Assembly: GCF_000004075.3 (NCBI RefSeq)
Contig: NC_026660.2
Span: 806,001-870,000, forward strand
Direction of reading: 5' to 3'
Length of the DNA stretch: 64,000 bases
Source: Cucumis sativus
Lineage: Eukaryota; Streptophyta; Magnoliopsida; Cucurbitales; Cucurbitaceae
The notes beneath the pieces are model-generated. The model saw only the letters and a list, made by a program, of their open reading frames with translations. It was not told the DNA's origin and did not search any database. The position numbers and the translations under genes are program-made. Shown here piece by piece: positions 15,901-26,771 of the stretch; position 1 is the stretch's first letter; the number at the start of each line of letters is the position of its first letter.

Positions 15901-17648
15901 TTCTGATCGTTGTTCCAATGCTTTGTTTAGCAAAAGAACAGTTTTTTGATAATGCCCTTTTCCATTTTCTTCCTTACTTTCCCTTCCTACTATCTTTGGA
16001 ATTTCAACCTCAATCTTTTTTTTCTTTTCTTTTCTTTCTTTTTTTTTTTCTTTTTTTCTTTTTTTTTTTCTTTGTCAAATTTAGTTAATGTATTTATTTA
16101 ATGACATATTTCATTTGGGTTTAATTAAACCTTTGGAAGAATTTCTTTGTTGAGTTTGAGATTATTACCTTAGCAAAACATATTGGCAGATAGTTGCTTT
16201 GCTTCCCTCTATTTTTGACTAATATCTCTATTCCTCATCAAAGTTTCGTAGAGATGGGGCAAAATGGACACCAAATACAAACATTGATGACATAAATTAA
16301 GCTCTCCAAATTTAATAAATTAGCCTTACCTTAATAGGTTTATTTGAAAATGTATTAATATTAAACAATATATGATTAACCTACTCATTTATAATTAGAA
16401 GAATGATAGTTTTTCCAACTTTGATGGATATCTTTATCACAAAATTTGCTTAAAGAAAATTTATTTAACTTCCATGTGTGAGTATTGTTAGGGAAAGAAT
16501 ATTGATGTAGTGTTTGTCATAAAAACCCGATGTAAGCTAGAATTAAAACAAGCTTTTGAGAAAGAAAATTTTCGTATAAAGGGATCAACATCAATCCTAT
16601 GATTCCTCCTAACTTGTTCTAATTGAGGTTGGTTCAGGTTTCCTCGTGTGAAATAAGGTTGTTGTTCCCGATGGAAAGGATTGGCCTCGACCTTGCCTTC
16701 GAGGCGGAGGTGAGCCTGTCAACCCAACCGTCATTCCTCTTCACTTGTCTCCTTTTCTCTTAGCTGGTTCACTCCAATCTTTTAATCTTGGCTTGATTGT
16801 TGGATTTCATGTTTACTCCTTGGGTTTGGTACCCTTTTAAGGCCAGTAACTATTGATCCAAATTAACCCATAAACATAGTTATTTAATTAAAAAAAAACA
16901 ATATAGTTCAATTCCTTTTATTTATGTGTTGAATAAGTTTATTTTTGAAAAAAAATTAATTTAAATTTTGAATTGTTGTTGCAAATCGGCTGGAATGCGT
17001 TGAGAAGCCTTAATGCATAGACTGACTGCTTAGACAACACGAGTGCTTCTTTCCCTGGTGAAATTTATATTTCGCCTTGTCTGGACACTTGATATCTCTC
17101 CTTGTGAATAACGCATAAGGATCAACTTACAAGAACTTGTCACGTACTAACCAATTCGCTAATGATTAGCTCGTCTTGTCAACACACCTATGACAAAATA
17201 GAAAGTAGTTAAGAAAAAAGGTTGAGTTGCGGATCTTCATTTCTTTAAAACGTTCTGCTGCTCTGCTCCTTTACGCAAACATATTTATAATTCTCGTCGT
17301 CCCTAGGATAAAACAATCAGGTTCTTCAATCAATTTTGCACTAGAAACTAATTGGAATCTCCACACTCAGCTAGACATTGTTTGCTCGAAAATCTCACAG
17401 ATAAAGTTTTAAAGAAAGCTTTTCTTATTCTTCTCACATACACAAAATGAATAATGAAATGTGTTTTATAGGATGAGAACTAAGAGGGACGTTGGGAATT
17501 AATTGAAAAAATTAATTATGGAAACGTTGGTAATGAAGAAAATTAAAAATTGAGACGTTAGAGATTAAATGTACAATAGAATTCAAACTTTTGATTCTTG
17601 TATTAAAGATACAAATATAGTGTGTCATTATTACATCATATCATCGAA

Positions 17649-17790
17649 CCATCTCACCTAGGATGGTGGCATGTACGTGAAGATTAAAACAAATCTTGTA
17701 GTCATCTCACCTAGGATGGCATATTGCTTGTTGAGATTAGTGAATCTAATCGCCTAACCATCTGACATCTAAGATGGCATCATGCAACTT
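17649..17790. repeat. Three imperfect copies of a CATCTCACCTAGGATGGCAT motif
   Basis: The phrase CCATCTCACCTAGGATGG occurs at 17649-17666 and again (with T for the first C) at 17702-17719. A diverged copy, CCATCTGACATCTAAGATGG, starts at about 17758. Spacing is about 53-56 bases, so this is a short degenerate tandem array. It could be part of an old mobile element end; no coding or terminal structure supports a family name. Confidence 0.6.
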
Positions 17791-18629
17791 ATTTGCTTAT
17801 CTTCACTCCTCTTCAAAATCACATTTAGATGAATATTTTGTAATAAGGACATCTTCAAAAAAAAATTCATCAACAATCTCCTACTTGAAAAAAATTTACT
17901 ATCATGAACATTAGAAGTTGTATCGATTTTAGACCATGGACTAAACATTATATCGATTTAAATCATGACTTTCATAATTTTATCAATTAAAACTCTCATA
18001 TAGACTTGGTATAAAAAATATATATATATTGTGTGAAACATATGATAGTTTCAAATCAAACTTCTAAGAAACAATTTTGATGTCTTATTAAGATTACATT
18101 TACGTAGGTGGACTTATTCAAATGGTAGATTAATAAAACTCAGAAGCAATAAGGACAATTCTAAGTAAATTAATAATTGATCAAAGGTTATATTGATTCA
18201 CACAAAAAGTTTAGAAGCATAATTAATTTAGTTATTAGTCTTACATTATATAATCGTAAAAGAACATAATAGAGTATATAAATTAATACATTTTCCAAAG
18301 TTACAAATTTAAATTGATACAATTGTTAGTTCATGGTTTAAATTGACAACTCCAACCTTTTAATGATGTAAATCGACATTATTCCATTCTTATTTCTTTC
18401 GACTGTTGAATTCAAGAAGGGAAGCACGTGGGAGATTAAGAACTTGATTTGAATGGACTAAGAAAGGAAGTATTTTTCTCAAAAAAAAAAAAAGACATTT
18501 TTATGGAAACAAAACCTATTTAAAATAAAAATATCATGTGTTTGGTTACATGTTCTGAGAAGTGTTTACATTACTCTAAAGAATGACTACTAAACACTAG
18601 CTATGAATTAAAATTTTAAAAACACTTGT

Positions 18630-18790
18630 ATTGGTTGAAGTTGGCCACAAGTTGTGGTTGCTAGAGTTGGTGGTTGGAGATGGCTGCAACCATAATTGCA
18701 AGTGGTGGTTGTCATGGTAGGTTGGCAATGGTGATCACTAGAGGTGTTAAGTGTAGGGTGGTGGTAACTAGTTGTAACCAATGGTAACCA
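18630..18790. repeat. GGT/TTG-rich low-complexity block
   Basis: The plus strand is strongly enriched in TGG, GGTTG and GTTGG words and almost lacks runs of C, with imperfect internal repetition (GGTTGCTAGAGTTGGTGGTTGG). The minus strand reads as a Thr/Gln/Pro-rich frame, but this looks like a product of the simple sequence rather than a gene. Confidence 0.5.
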
Positions 18791-21700
18791 TTGTGAAATG
18801 GAAGAGAAGACCGGTAAGAATAGGGAGGAATTAACTATTAGACAATCAAACATTATTTTTCTAAAAATTGTTATCAAGTGTTATCTTTGGCTTCTAGACT
18901 TAGGTTGCAATGGTAATATCAAAAATGATAAAATAATAATCGAAGGAGAAAAGGGAACGAGTAAGCAATGTAAAATGAAGAAAAATGGTTTGGGTCCCAC
19001 ATAATCGTAATTACGGATATTACATATCTTGGAATCAATCATAACTGAGTACGATAAAAATGGTAGTCTCACTTTTGATTCTCATTACAAATTTAGATAA
19101 ACAACTCCAAACATAATTCGTTGAGAGCCACATTTGTTTGATTACGATTGCTATGTATAAGATACACTCTTAGTTTAATAAACTTACTTGAAGTGTTATT
19201 CAATTCTATTCACCCAAACATTTTTGTTTCTTGTCAATACAATAACACGAGTAGCACATAATTCATATCTCTGACTCGTTAGCCAATGACATACGTCTTA
19301 ATCAATTAAGTGATACTCAAATTGATCATAAACTTATATTGAACGAACTAATTTAAGAATAATGTGACACACTTACAAATTATGATTTATATGATCAATT
19401 TAAAAAATACCATAACCTAAAAAGTCAGTGTTTGCATTTAATCATACTATTTAGTCACATGGGCATCCAATTAGATATGGTTAAAATATTTGACTCAAAA
19501 TTATCAAAGATATGTTCGGACAGTAGTAGTTGAATGTTAAAGTTGATAATTACATAATCACTATATCAGTTAAACTGTGTTGTGTTGTGTTTTGTTATAT
19601 CTGGTCGAGTTGATTTATAGTCACATGTTAACTACTTTATTGTTTTTTTTATTTTTGAAATAATAATAATAATAATTGGATAAGGAGAAACAAAAACCCT
19701 AAAAAGAAAAAGAGGGTTGAAATAGTGAATTGTATGATGTTGGCAAAGTGTAATGATTCTCCATAACCCTCATTGATGGAAATTTAGATTTACAAATCTC
19801 TTCCTCTTTTAAACCCATAAATATTCACTCCCACTTTTCAACCCTCTAATTATATAATCTATTTTCTCTTCAAGTTTGACACTCTAATTAATGCCAAAAA
19901 TCAAGCAAAATCAAACGGCTTACCATTTTATCAACATGTCTAGGGCATTTTTTTTAATGGTTAATAAAACTATTTTTGTTTGTATTTAAAATTATTCACA
20001 TCGTCACATGTCCGAATTGATGTAGAGCCACCAATGTTTTTTAAAAAAAGTTAATTATAAAATAAATTTTAAAAAATAGCCACCAATCTTTTTTATGGTG
20101 TGATTGAGGGTTGAGTTCGTACACCATAACATCGATTTAAACAATGATTACCAACTTTTACATCTTTGAGTTGAATTCATTGTTTAAATAAAATTCATTG
20201 AAAAAATAATTTTTTTTAAAACATCTTATTTAATCACTCATCAATCCAATCTTCCTCGACGAATTCATAAAATAAATAGAAAGTATTCTGTTACTTAGAA
20301 AATTTATGAAATCATTATAATATTTGAATAAAGGATTTTTTTAAAAGAAAATATTGATTAAACAGTGTACCCTAACATACTTCTAAATTCTATAGTAGGA
20401 TTTACTTCGAAAAATTGTATGATAAGATGTCATGAAATCGTAAATTTAATTATCAATGTTTGAAAACATAAAAGTTACACAAGCAAAAAAAATTCTATTA
20501 AAAGAGTTTTTCTAATTAGAATTTAAATAAAAAATATATACGAAAAAAACATAATCAAATATGCAATATAACAAATTAAAAAGATAAAATTCTTTTTTAA
20601 AAATTTTTTGGAGATGGAATTAGAATTCCAAACAATTGACCTTCTCACTCTAACAATGAAAATGGTAAAGTATGATAAATTTTTAAATTTCGAATTTTTT
20701 ATTGAAAAAAACAATAAGAAAAAATCATGTTACATCTTACAATTACAACATATTGAAAAAAAAAAAAAAGGAAGCATGCATACATATGCTTATGTAGATA
20801 AAACATAAATTTGAGATGACATGGGTTAGATGGAATAATAATAAAAATAAAAATGTATTGTTAATTAAAATAAAATGAAATATGATTTAAAGTAAATAAG
20901 GAAGAGAACAAAAAAAGAAAATTATAAGTATAAAGTTGTCAATAATAATAATAAATACAATGAAGTAAGAATTATTGTTATTGCTTAGAAATTGAAAATA
21001 AGTAAAGTAAGTACCAATAAAACTTTTGTTTATCTCTATGTGAAAAAATGGCTGAAGGTTGAGATCGAACCTTTTTCTTTTGTGGAGACTTAGGCTTTAT
21101 TATATATATATATATATATATTTAATTTGTTTGAAAGTACTTAAACTGCGTCGTATTAAAGCAAAAGGTTACACGTACGTCCACACGTGCGGTGTGACAT
21201 TGGGGTTAAACCATAGGCATCGCAATTCTTCCAAACGAGCGCTGAATCCCGCCGCTTATGGCCAACAGCAGCCGCTACGATCCGACCCGCACCCGATATT
21301 TCGTCTCACAATCGCCCCGATTTTTCCCCATTTCCCCTTCTGGGTTCGTGCTTTTCAATCTTTTTCTCCGCTCAGAACTCCATCTTTTCAATCTACATTT
21401 CTGGGTGGTTGCAAGTTTTTTTTTTTTTTTTTTTTTTTTGTATTATATAAAGTAGTAAGATTATCGAAATGAATGGAGTGGAGTATAGAGCTTTGAAGTT
21501 TGGTAAAGGGAAAATTCTCTCAATTTATTTCTTCAACTTGTTTCTTTTCTTGCTCTTGCATCGTTCTTTGTACTACTATCTTGCTTTTGCTTCTGTTATT
21601 TGATGCAGCTTCTTTTGCATTTATTTTTATCAAATTACTGTTTCTTTCCCTTCTTTTGATGTTAGGGTTCGATTTTATGAATTATGCTCTCGTTTATATA

Positions 21701-21934
21701 TATCAAATTTCCCTCCTTTTGTTTTTCTGATGTACACCTTCTGGTTCTGGCACATTGGTTTTCTTTTTCTTTTTTCGTTCTTTTGTTTTTCGTTTTTTTT
21801 TTCAAAGAACAAGAATTAATTAGGAAAAGTATTTGATTTCTTTCCCTTCTTTCTTGATTTAAGGATCGTTTATGTAGACTCATTTGGTTTTCTTTCTGTT
21901 GGAGACTGATCTTTTTTCACAATTTCAACCGTAG

Positions 21935-22498
21935 GTAAGACAAAGAAGAAACTCATAGGTGGAAGTAATTCTTGGATCTCAATTTTCAAAAGTAAAGAAC
22001 CAAAAACTCTAAGGTACGTTTAAGAACCATTTTGTTTTTGGTTTTGTTCTTTTGAAAATTATGTTCGTTTCCATACAGTTTTTTGGTATATGTTTCCCAC
22101 CTTCCTTGGACACACATTTGAATTTTAAGCAAAATTTCAATTACAAAGTCTTTAAGTTTTCAAATTTTACTTATTATTTGTCTTTAAAATTTGACTGGGT
22201 TTTTTATTACATGATTTTAAAAGTAGGTAATAAATCAAGAAAACTAGAGGCAGAGAAGTAATGATGATAAGCTTTGGTTATCAAATAAAGCTTAAGGTTT
22301 TGGGTGTCCGTTTTGAGGTTAATATTTAAACAGTTTAGAGTATCAAACACCGAACTTTGTATGTGTATGGTTTGGACTGCTTTCCTTGATTGTGTTTGAT
22401 CTGATAAACTTGAAATGGTTCAAAACAAATGGAGTCTTGCATTCTTGCTTGAAACGTTGCCTAGTTCTGATAAATTTATGTTTATTTATTTGATCCAG
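21935..22498 (+). other. Probable 5'-UTR intron of the FKBP20-1 gene
   Basis: A strong donor (CCGTAG/GTAAGAC) at 21935 and an acceptor (TTTGATCCAG/TATATTC) ending at 22498 would place 21 bases of leader directly before the ATG at 22520. The first leader exon would lie in the CT-rich region from about 21.3 to 21.9 kb. Intron class and frame play no part here, so this is inferred from signals alone. Confidence 0.5.
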
Positions 22499-22519
22499 TA
22501 TATTCACACCTGGTGAGCA

Positions 22520-23992
22520 ATGAGCGAAACGATAGACTTAACAGGGAATGGAGGTGTTCTGAAGACGATTGTAAAGCATGCCAAAGCCAACGCTGATGCT
22601 CCAACCGATGACCTTCCTCTTGTTGATGGTACTGTTTCATTGACATAACATTTACCAACTGATGAGACTGATAGTGTATATCAATAAAATTCAAGAGGAA
22701 GACTTGAAGAAGTTACCTTTGAGCTTTGGTCACATAGTGTATTTCTACATGTCTTGCAAGTAGTCAATGGATAGATAGAAGCTTCCCTTTTTGTCATTTA
22801 ATTTGAGGTTCTTCCTGCGGGGATACAAGTTATAATTACCTGATTGTTTAGTTATGCTTTCGTTCACACTACTACTTTTTGGTTGATTTGTGATTGACAT
22901 ATTCATGAGTTCAGATATAGAACTGGTTACCCCTGCCTCTCAGTCTTTCTATCAATCTCCATTCATTCCGTCCTGTCCTCTTCACACTTGTTCTGATCCC
23001 TTTTTATAAATTCTTAAAACTTCTTGTTCCTCCAAAAAGTTTTAATGAACTTTTGTCAAATGTTGAATCGAGCAGTTCATTATGAAGGAACTCTAGCAGA
23101 ATCTGGCGAAGTGTTTGATTCAACTCGTGAGGATAATACTGTCTTCTCTTTTGAGCTTGGAAAAGGATCCGTGATCCAAGCATGGGAAATTGCCGTCAAG
23201 ACAATGAAGGTAAAAAGAAACTTGCTTTCCAAAGTGTTTTGGGCTGTTTTGTTTTCTTATGACTACTGTTCTGTATCGTTCCAACAGGTTGGAGAGGTCG
23301 CAAAAATCACCTGCAAGCCAGAATATGCTTACGGAGTTGCTGGTTCTCCACCGGACATCCCACCAGAGTAACGTCCTTAACCCTTTGTTATAAACGAGAC
23401 ATGGGAGTTGGTAGTGGCTTTATGATAATGTCTTGAATTCATTTCAAGTATACTAATGGTTACTGTATTTAAAATAGTATTCTGCTTTGGCTTGGACTGG
23501 ACCTTATTTCTCTTGGAAATTTTCCTCATGAAGTATTTTGGACATTGCAATAGCTATGGATTCCTCCTTTATTCATTCCTTTATTCAAATGGCTTTTTGT
23601 AGTTTGTATATGTGCTTCTCAATTTTTAGGTGATAAATTCATAACCCACTGTCTCACTCTCATTGCAGTGCAACTCTTATCTTTGAGGTGGAATTAGTGG
23701 CCTGCAAGCCCCGTAAAGGTTCAAGTTTAGGCAGTGTTTCTGAGGAAAGAGCTAGGCTCGAGTAAGTAATCCAATTCTTCAGCTATCCACTCTCTTAAAA
23801 AATTGTCCATAACAATTTATTTTTTTACAATATCATTGAATCAGAGAATTGAAAAGGCAAAGGGAGGCTACTGCTGCATTAAAAGAAGAGGAGAAGAAAA
23901 AGAGAGATGAAGCCAAAGCAGCAGCAGCTGCTCGGATTCAAGCCAAGTTAGAGTCCAAAAAGGGTGGAAAGGGGAAGGGTAAAGCAAAATAA
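22520..23992 (+). CDS. FKBP20-1: FKBP20-1-type peptidyl-prolyl cis-trans isomerase
   Basis: Five coding exons: 22520-22628, 23076-23209, 23288-23367, 23669-23761 and 23845-23992. All are GT-AG and in phase, giving 187 residues. The protein starts [22 protein letters not shown]. The FK506-binding fold spans about residues 35-125, with [71 protein letters not shown]. It ends in a highly charged Lys/Ala-rich tail ([33 protein letters not shown]... GKGKGKAK). The tail resembles that of Arabidopsis FKBP20-1, a single-domain nuclear immunophilin; nuclear localisation is inferred from that similarity. The active-site aromatic set looks only partly conserved, so isomerase activity cannot be read from the sequence. 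AATAAA-like signals lie at about 24019 and 24147. The gene converges on the SDIR1-type gene next door. Confidence 0.95.
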
Positions 23993-24479
23993 TGTCATGC
24001 TACAATGTTAAAAAACAAAATAAATGAGATGAAACTTTAGAGCCATGGGTTTGTAATAGTCATACAGTGAAATTGAGTCACGTTGCTTAGTGTTTTCATT
24101 GTATGCCGAATATTAACTAAGCAAAAAATTTCTCCGATTAGCTCAGAATAAAAAGACCCTTTTTTACTGTCAAATGATCTTCTTTTTAGTGTTTAGTTAT
24201 TGAGATAACAAATACTTTAGTAAGGGTTGGAATAATACATTGAAGACAGTGAAAGAACAAAAATCTTCTCACTCACAATGGTCAGAGACTCTATATCACA
24301 AATGATCAACTTAAGAATACAATTAAATGGCTCGTCATAAGTTCATAGAGATACAAAACGACAACTCCAATTCCTGTAATGCCTACCCTAACCCTAATTA
24401 CACCATGTCTGTCCATATCCTTTGCTTTTAATAAAGGCTCGATGCGAGCGTTGTTTGATAACTTGCTTTGCATCCACAA
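23993..24479. other. Convergent intergenic region between FKBP20-1 and SDIR1
   Basis: 487 bases separate the two stop codons, so both 3' UTRs and polyadenylation sites must fit here. AATAAA-type signals for the plus-strand gene are present. No other feature is seen. Confidence 0.7.
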
Positions 24480-26771
24480 CTAAACCATATAAGCATCGGT
24501 TTCGCCTTGTTCCTGTTCTGACCATCCGGATACTGCTCTGAATTTACAGACTGGGCATGTTCCCTGCTGTCGCAACCACGGATCTATGCAGTTGGCATGG
24601 AACTACAAGATTGAATTCAAATTAAAAGAACTCTTGGAATACCAACAGGAAGAAGATGTATCAAAATTTGAAGGTAAAGGGACCTCAACTCCAAAGAAGA
24701 CAAACAAAGCGAAACAACCACTAAACGTAATAATAGCAAGAAACAAAATTCCTGAATTTTCAAAATGAAATAATAGTAACCATTTGTTTGGAAGGAAAGG
24801 AGACTGGCATAGAGATGGAGATTAACCTGATGTAAACATGGCAAACTACGTATGAGTTCACCAACATTTACTTGCTCCAAGCAAACACTGCATGTGAGTT
24901 CATCCTCAGAGGTTTTGGTACTGCCAACTGCATTAACTGAATCTTGTCTCTTCTGCAATCAAAATTAAAAAACAGTACGAACTCAAAAATTGATAACTGA
25001 TGAGAAGAGTGTGTGGTATACAAATAATAAGGCTAAAAAACAGGAAAGTTTTGGCCTTCTGTCTCCTTTCAGAACTATATTTCCTTCTAAAACGAGCAAT
25101 TATTGTATTTGTAATTTTGTACACGCCATTTAAGGCAAAAAAGGAATCAAACATGTAACGAAAAAAAATGTGAACCTATTTAGGTACCTCAATAGATTCT
25201 GAAGATGAAGCCTGCTGATTCACAGAGGAGTCGCTGCAGATAATTTAATGAAAAATGAAAACTCAATTTTAGTTTTGGTAATAAGCTGGAGTACACATAT
25301 TTCATCGTTGAAAAGTCTCAGCAAAGACTATGTATTCTTAAATTAAAACAACAGAAGTCATTCTGGAATGTAGACGAATATTACATTGATTACCTTTGAG
25401 GACCAGAAACCTTGTATTTATGAACGGGAAGAGCATTTATTTGTTCCTCACTCATAGAAGGTGTTGTCGGAGCATTGTCAGAATCCAAAGCTCTCAAGGT
25501 TTCATAATCTGAAGACAAATGATATGTTTAACATAGCATAATCAACCATATATGTAGATATAAAATTTAAAACATATAATGACAGGGTTTAAAAAAAGTT
25601 AGAAATCAGAAAAAGATACCCAACAAATTTGAAGTTTCATGAAGGTACTGTCCATCCCAACCATACTATCAGAAGCAAGTTCAGGACACTTTCTTTTCAA
25701 CACTTGACGACTACTTCAGCAAGTTTAAAGTTCCATAAAAATCACTACTTCTATCCTATTTGACTTCATGCATTTACCGCTAGCTTATCATGTCAGAACA
25801 ATGCCAAAGAAGTCTTATCAACAAAAAAAAAAATTGCCCGAATAAGTGAATTTCTTGCTTTTTCAGAAACCCACATCAAAATGATTAATTTCAGAATCTT
25901 GTCAAAGAAATCCAATTGATAAAGTTTCCCCCCACATATGCACACACACGAGAGTTTGTGCCACTGAGAATGTAAAAGAACGGTGGCCATATTTGACAAA
26001 ATTTGAAGCTACGAACTTGCACTTATTAAATTTGAACCATACCTAGATCGTCAAATTCCCGATCTAGCAGAGCAAGTTGAAGCCTTAGCCCTTGTAAACG
26101 CCCTCTAGTTGCAAGTGCTATTGATGGTGGCATATGTAACCTTAATTCAGTGTGACCAAGAAGACCACTGGCTGCCATAGCTCTAGCTTGGGCTTGAGCC
26201 TGAAGTTGTTGACAAGTTGCGTACATCCTTAATGTTGTAGCCATCAAAAAGACACCAAGCACAAGCCAGAGCTAAATATGCACGTTCAAAGCAAGAAAAT
26301 GTAAAGATTCATGTCAAGGGTGAGAGAGTAAAATCAAAATACTACTTATTCACAATGTGGAATATGAAATGTACCAGAAAGTTAGGTGACATCTGGTGAG
26401 AGTTTAATATCATGAATAGCAAAAGGACTGCAACAAAAGTCGAGGATTTAAAAAAAATGCAATAGATCAATATTATTACATGAAACAGATATCAGAGTCT
26501 GTACATAGATGAAATAGTACCTGTGACAAGAAAGGCAAGCGAGTTTGAGTTAACAGGACGTGCTGCATGAACCCGCTGATTGTGAGCAAAAAAAAAATGA
26601 ATAAAAAAATTAGAATCATAACTAGTGCAATATCTAGAAATTTCCAAGCATTGGTATTAACAGGTCAATAATACAAAATATTGAGCATACCATTGCACGC
26701 CTTTCAGGTATAAATCCAGATAGACCATTTTCAATGTCTGGAACTCTCGTTCCACGGAAGACAAAACTCAT
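24480..26771 (-). CDS. SDIR1: SDIR1-type membrane RING-H2 E3 ubiquitin ligase
   Basis: Eight coding exons on the minus strand: 26771-26691, 26575-26521, 26427-26375, 26271-26043, 25508-25394, 25233-25188, 24952-24827 and 24602-24480. The frame closes at 275 residues (Arabidopsis SDIR1 is about the same). It begins [20 protein letters not shown]. Two hydrophobic segments (about 36-52 and 62-78: [15 protein letters not shown] and [15 protein letters not shown]) place it in a membrane. A conserved block follows, [24 protein letters not shown]...LLDREFDDL. The C-terminal RING-H2 shows all eight ligands: C214, C217, C232, H234, H237, C240, C251, C254, followed by KFRAVSGW. In Arabidopsis SDIR1 is a positive regulator of abscisic-acid and salt/drought signalling through substrate ubiquitination. 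The leader likely includes an intron, with the transcription start near 27.9-28.0 kb. Confidence 0.96.

Larger units (their letters stand above)
15900..21000. other. Gene-free AT-rich spacer with decayed repeats
   Basis: About 5 kb with no supportable coding sequence. It contains a poly-T/CT tract (16015-16075), a less AT-rich block at 16.6-16.8 kb that looks like old repeat DNA, a triplicated motif at 17.65-17.79 kb and a GGT/TTG-rich block at 18.63-18.79 kb. The rest is simple AT-rich sequence. Confidence 0.6.

Noticed and set aside
21059-21472. Plus-strand frames of 137 and 65 residues upstream of FKBP20-1
   Set aside because: They run into poly-T and lie in the likely leader of FKBP20-1; no similarity, so best seen as leader sequence with chance upstream frames.
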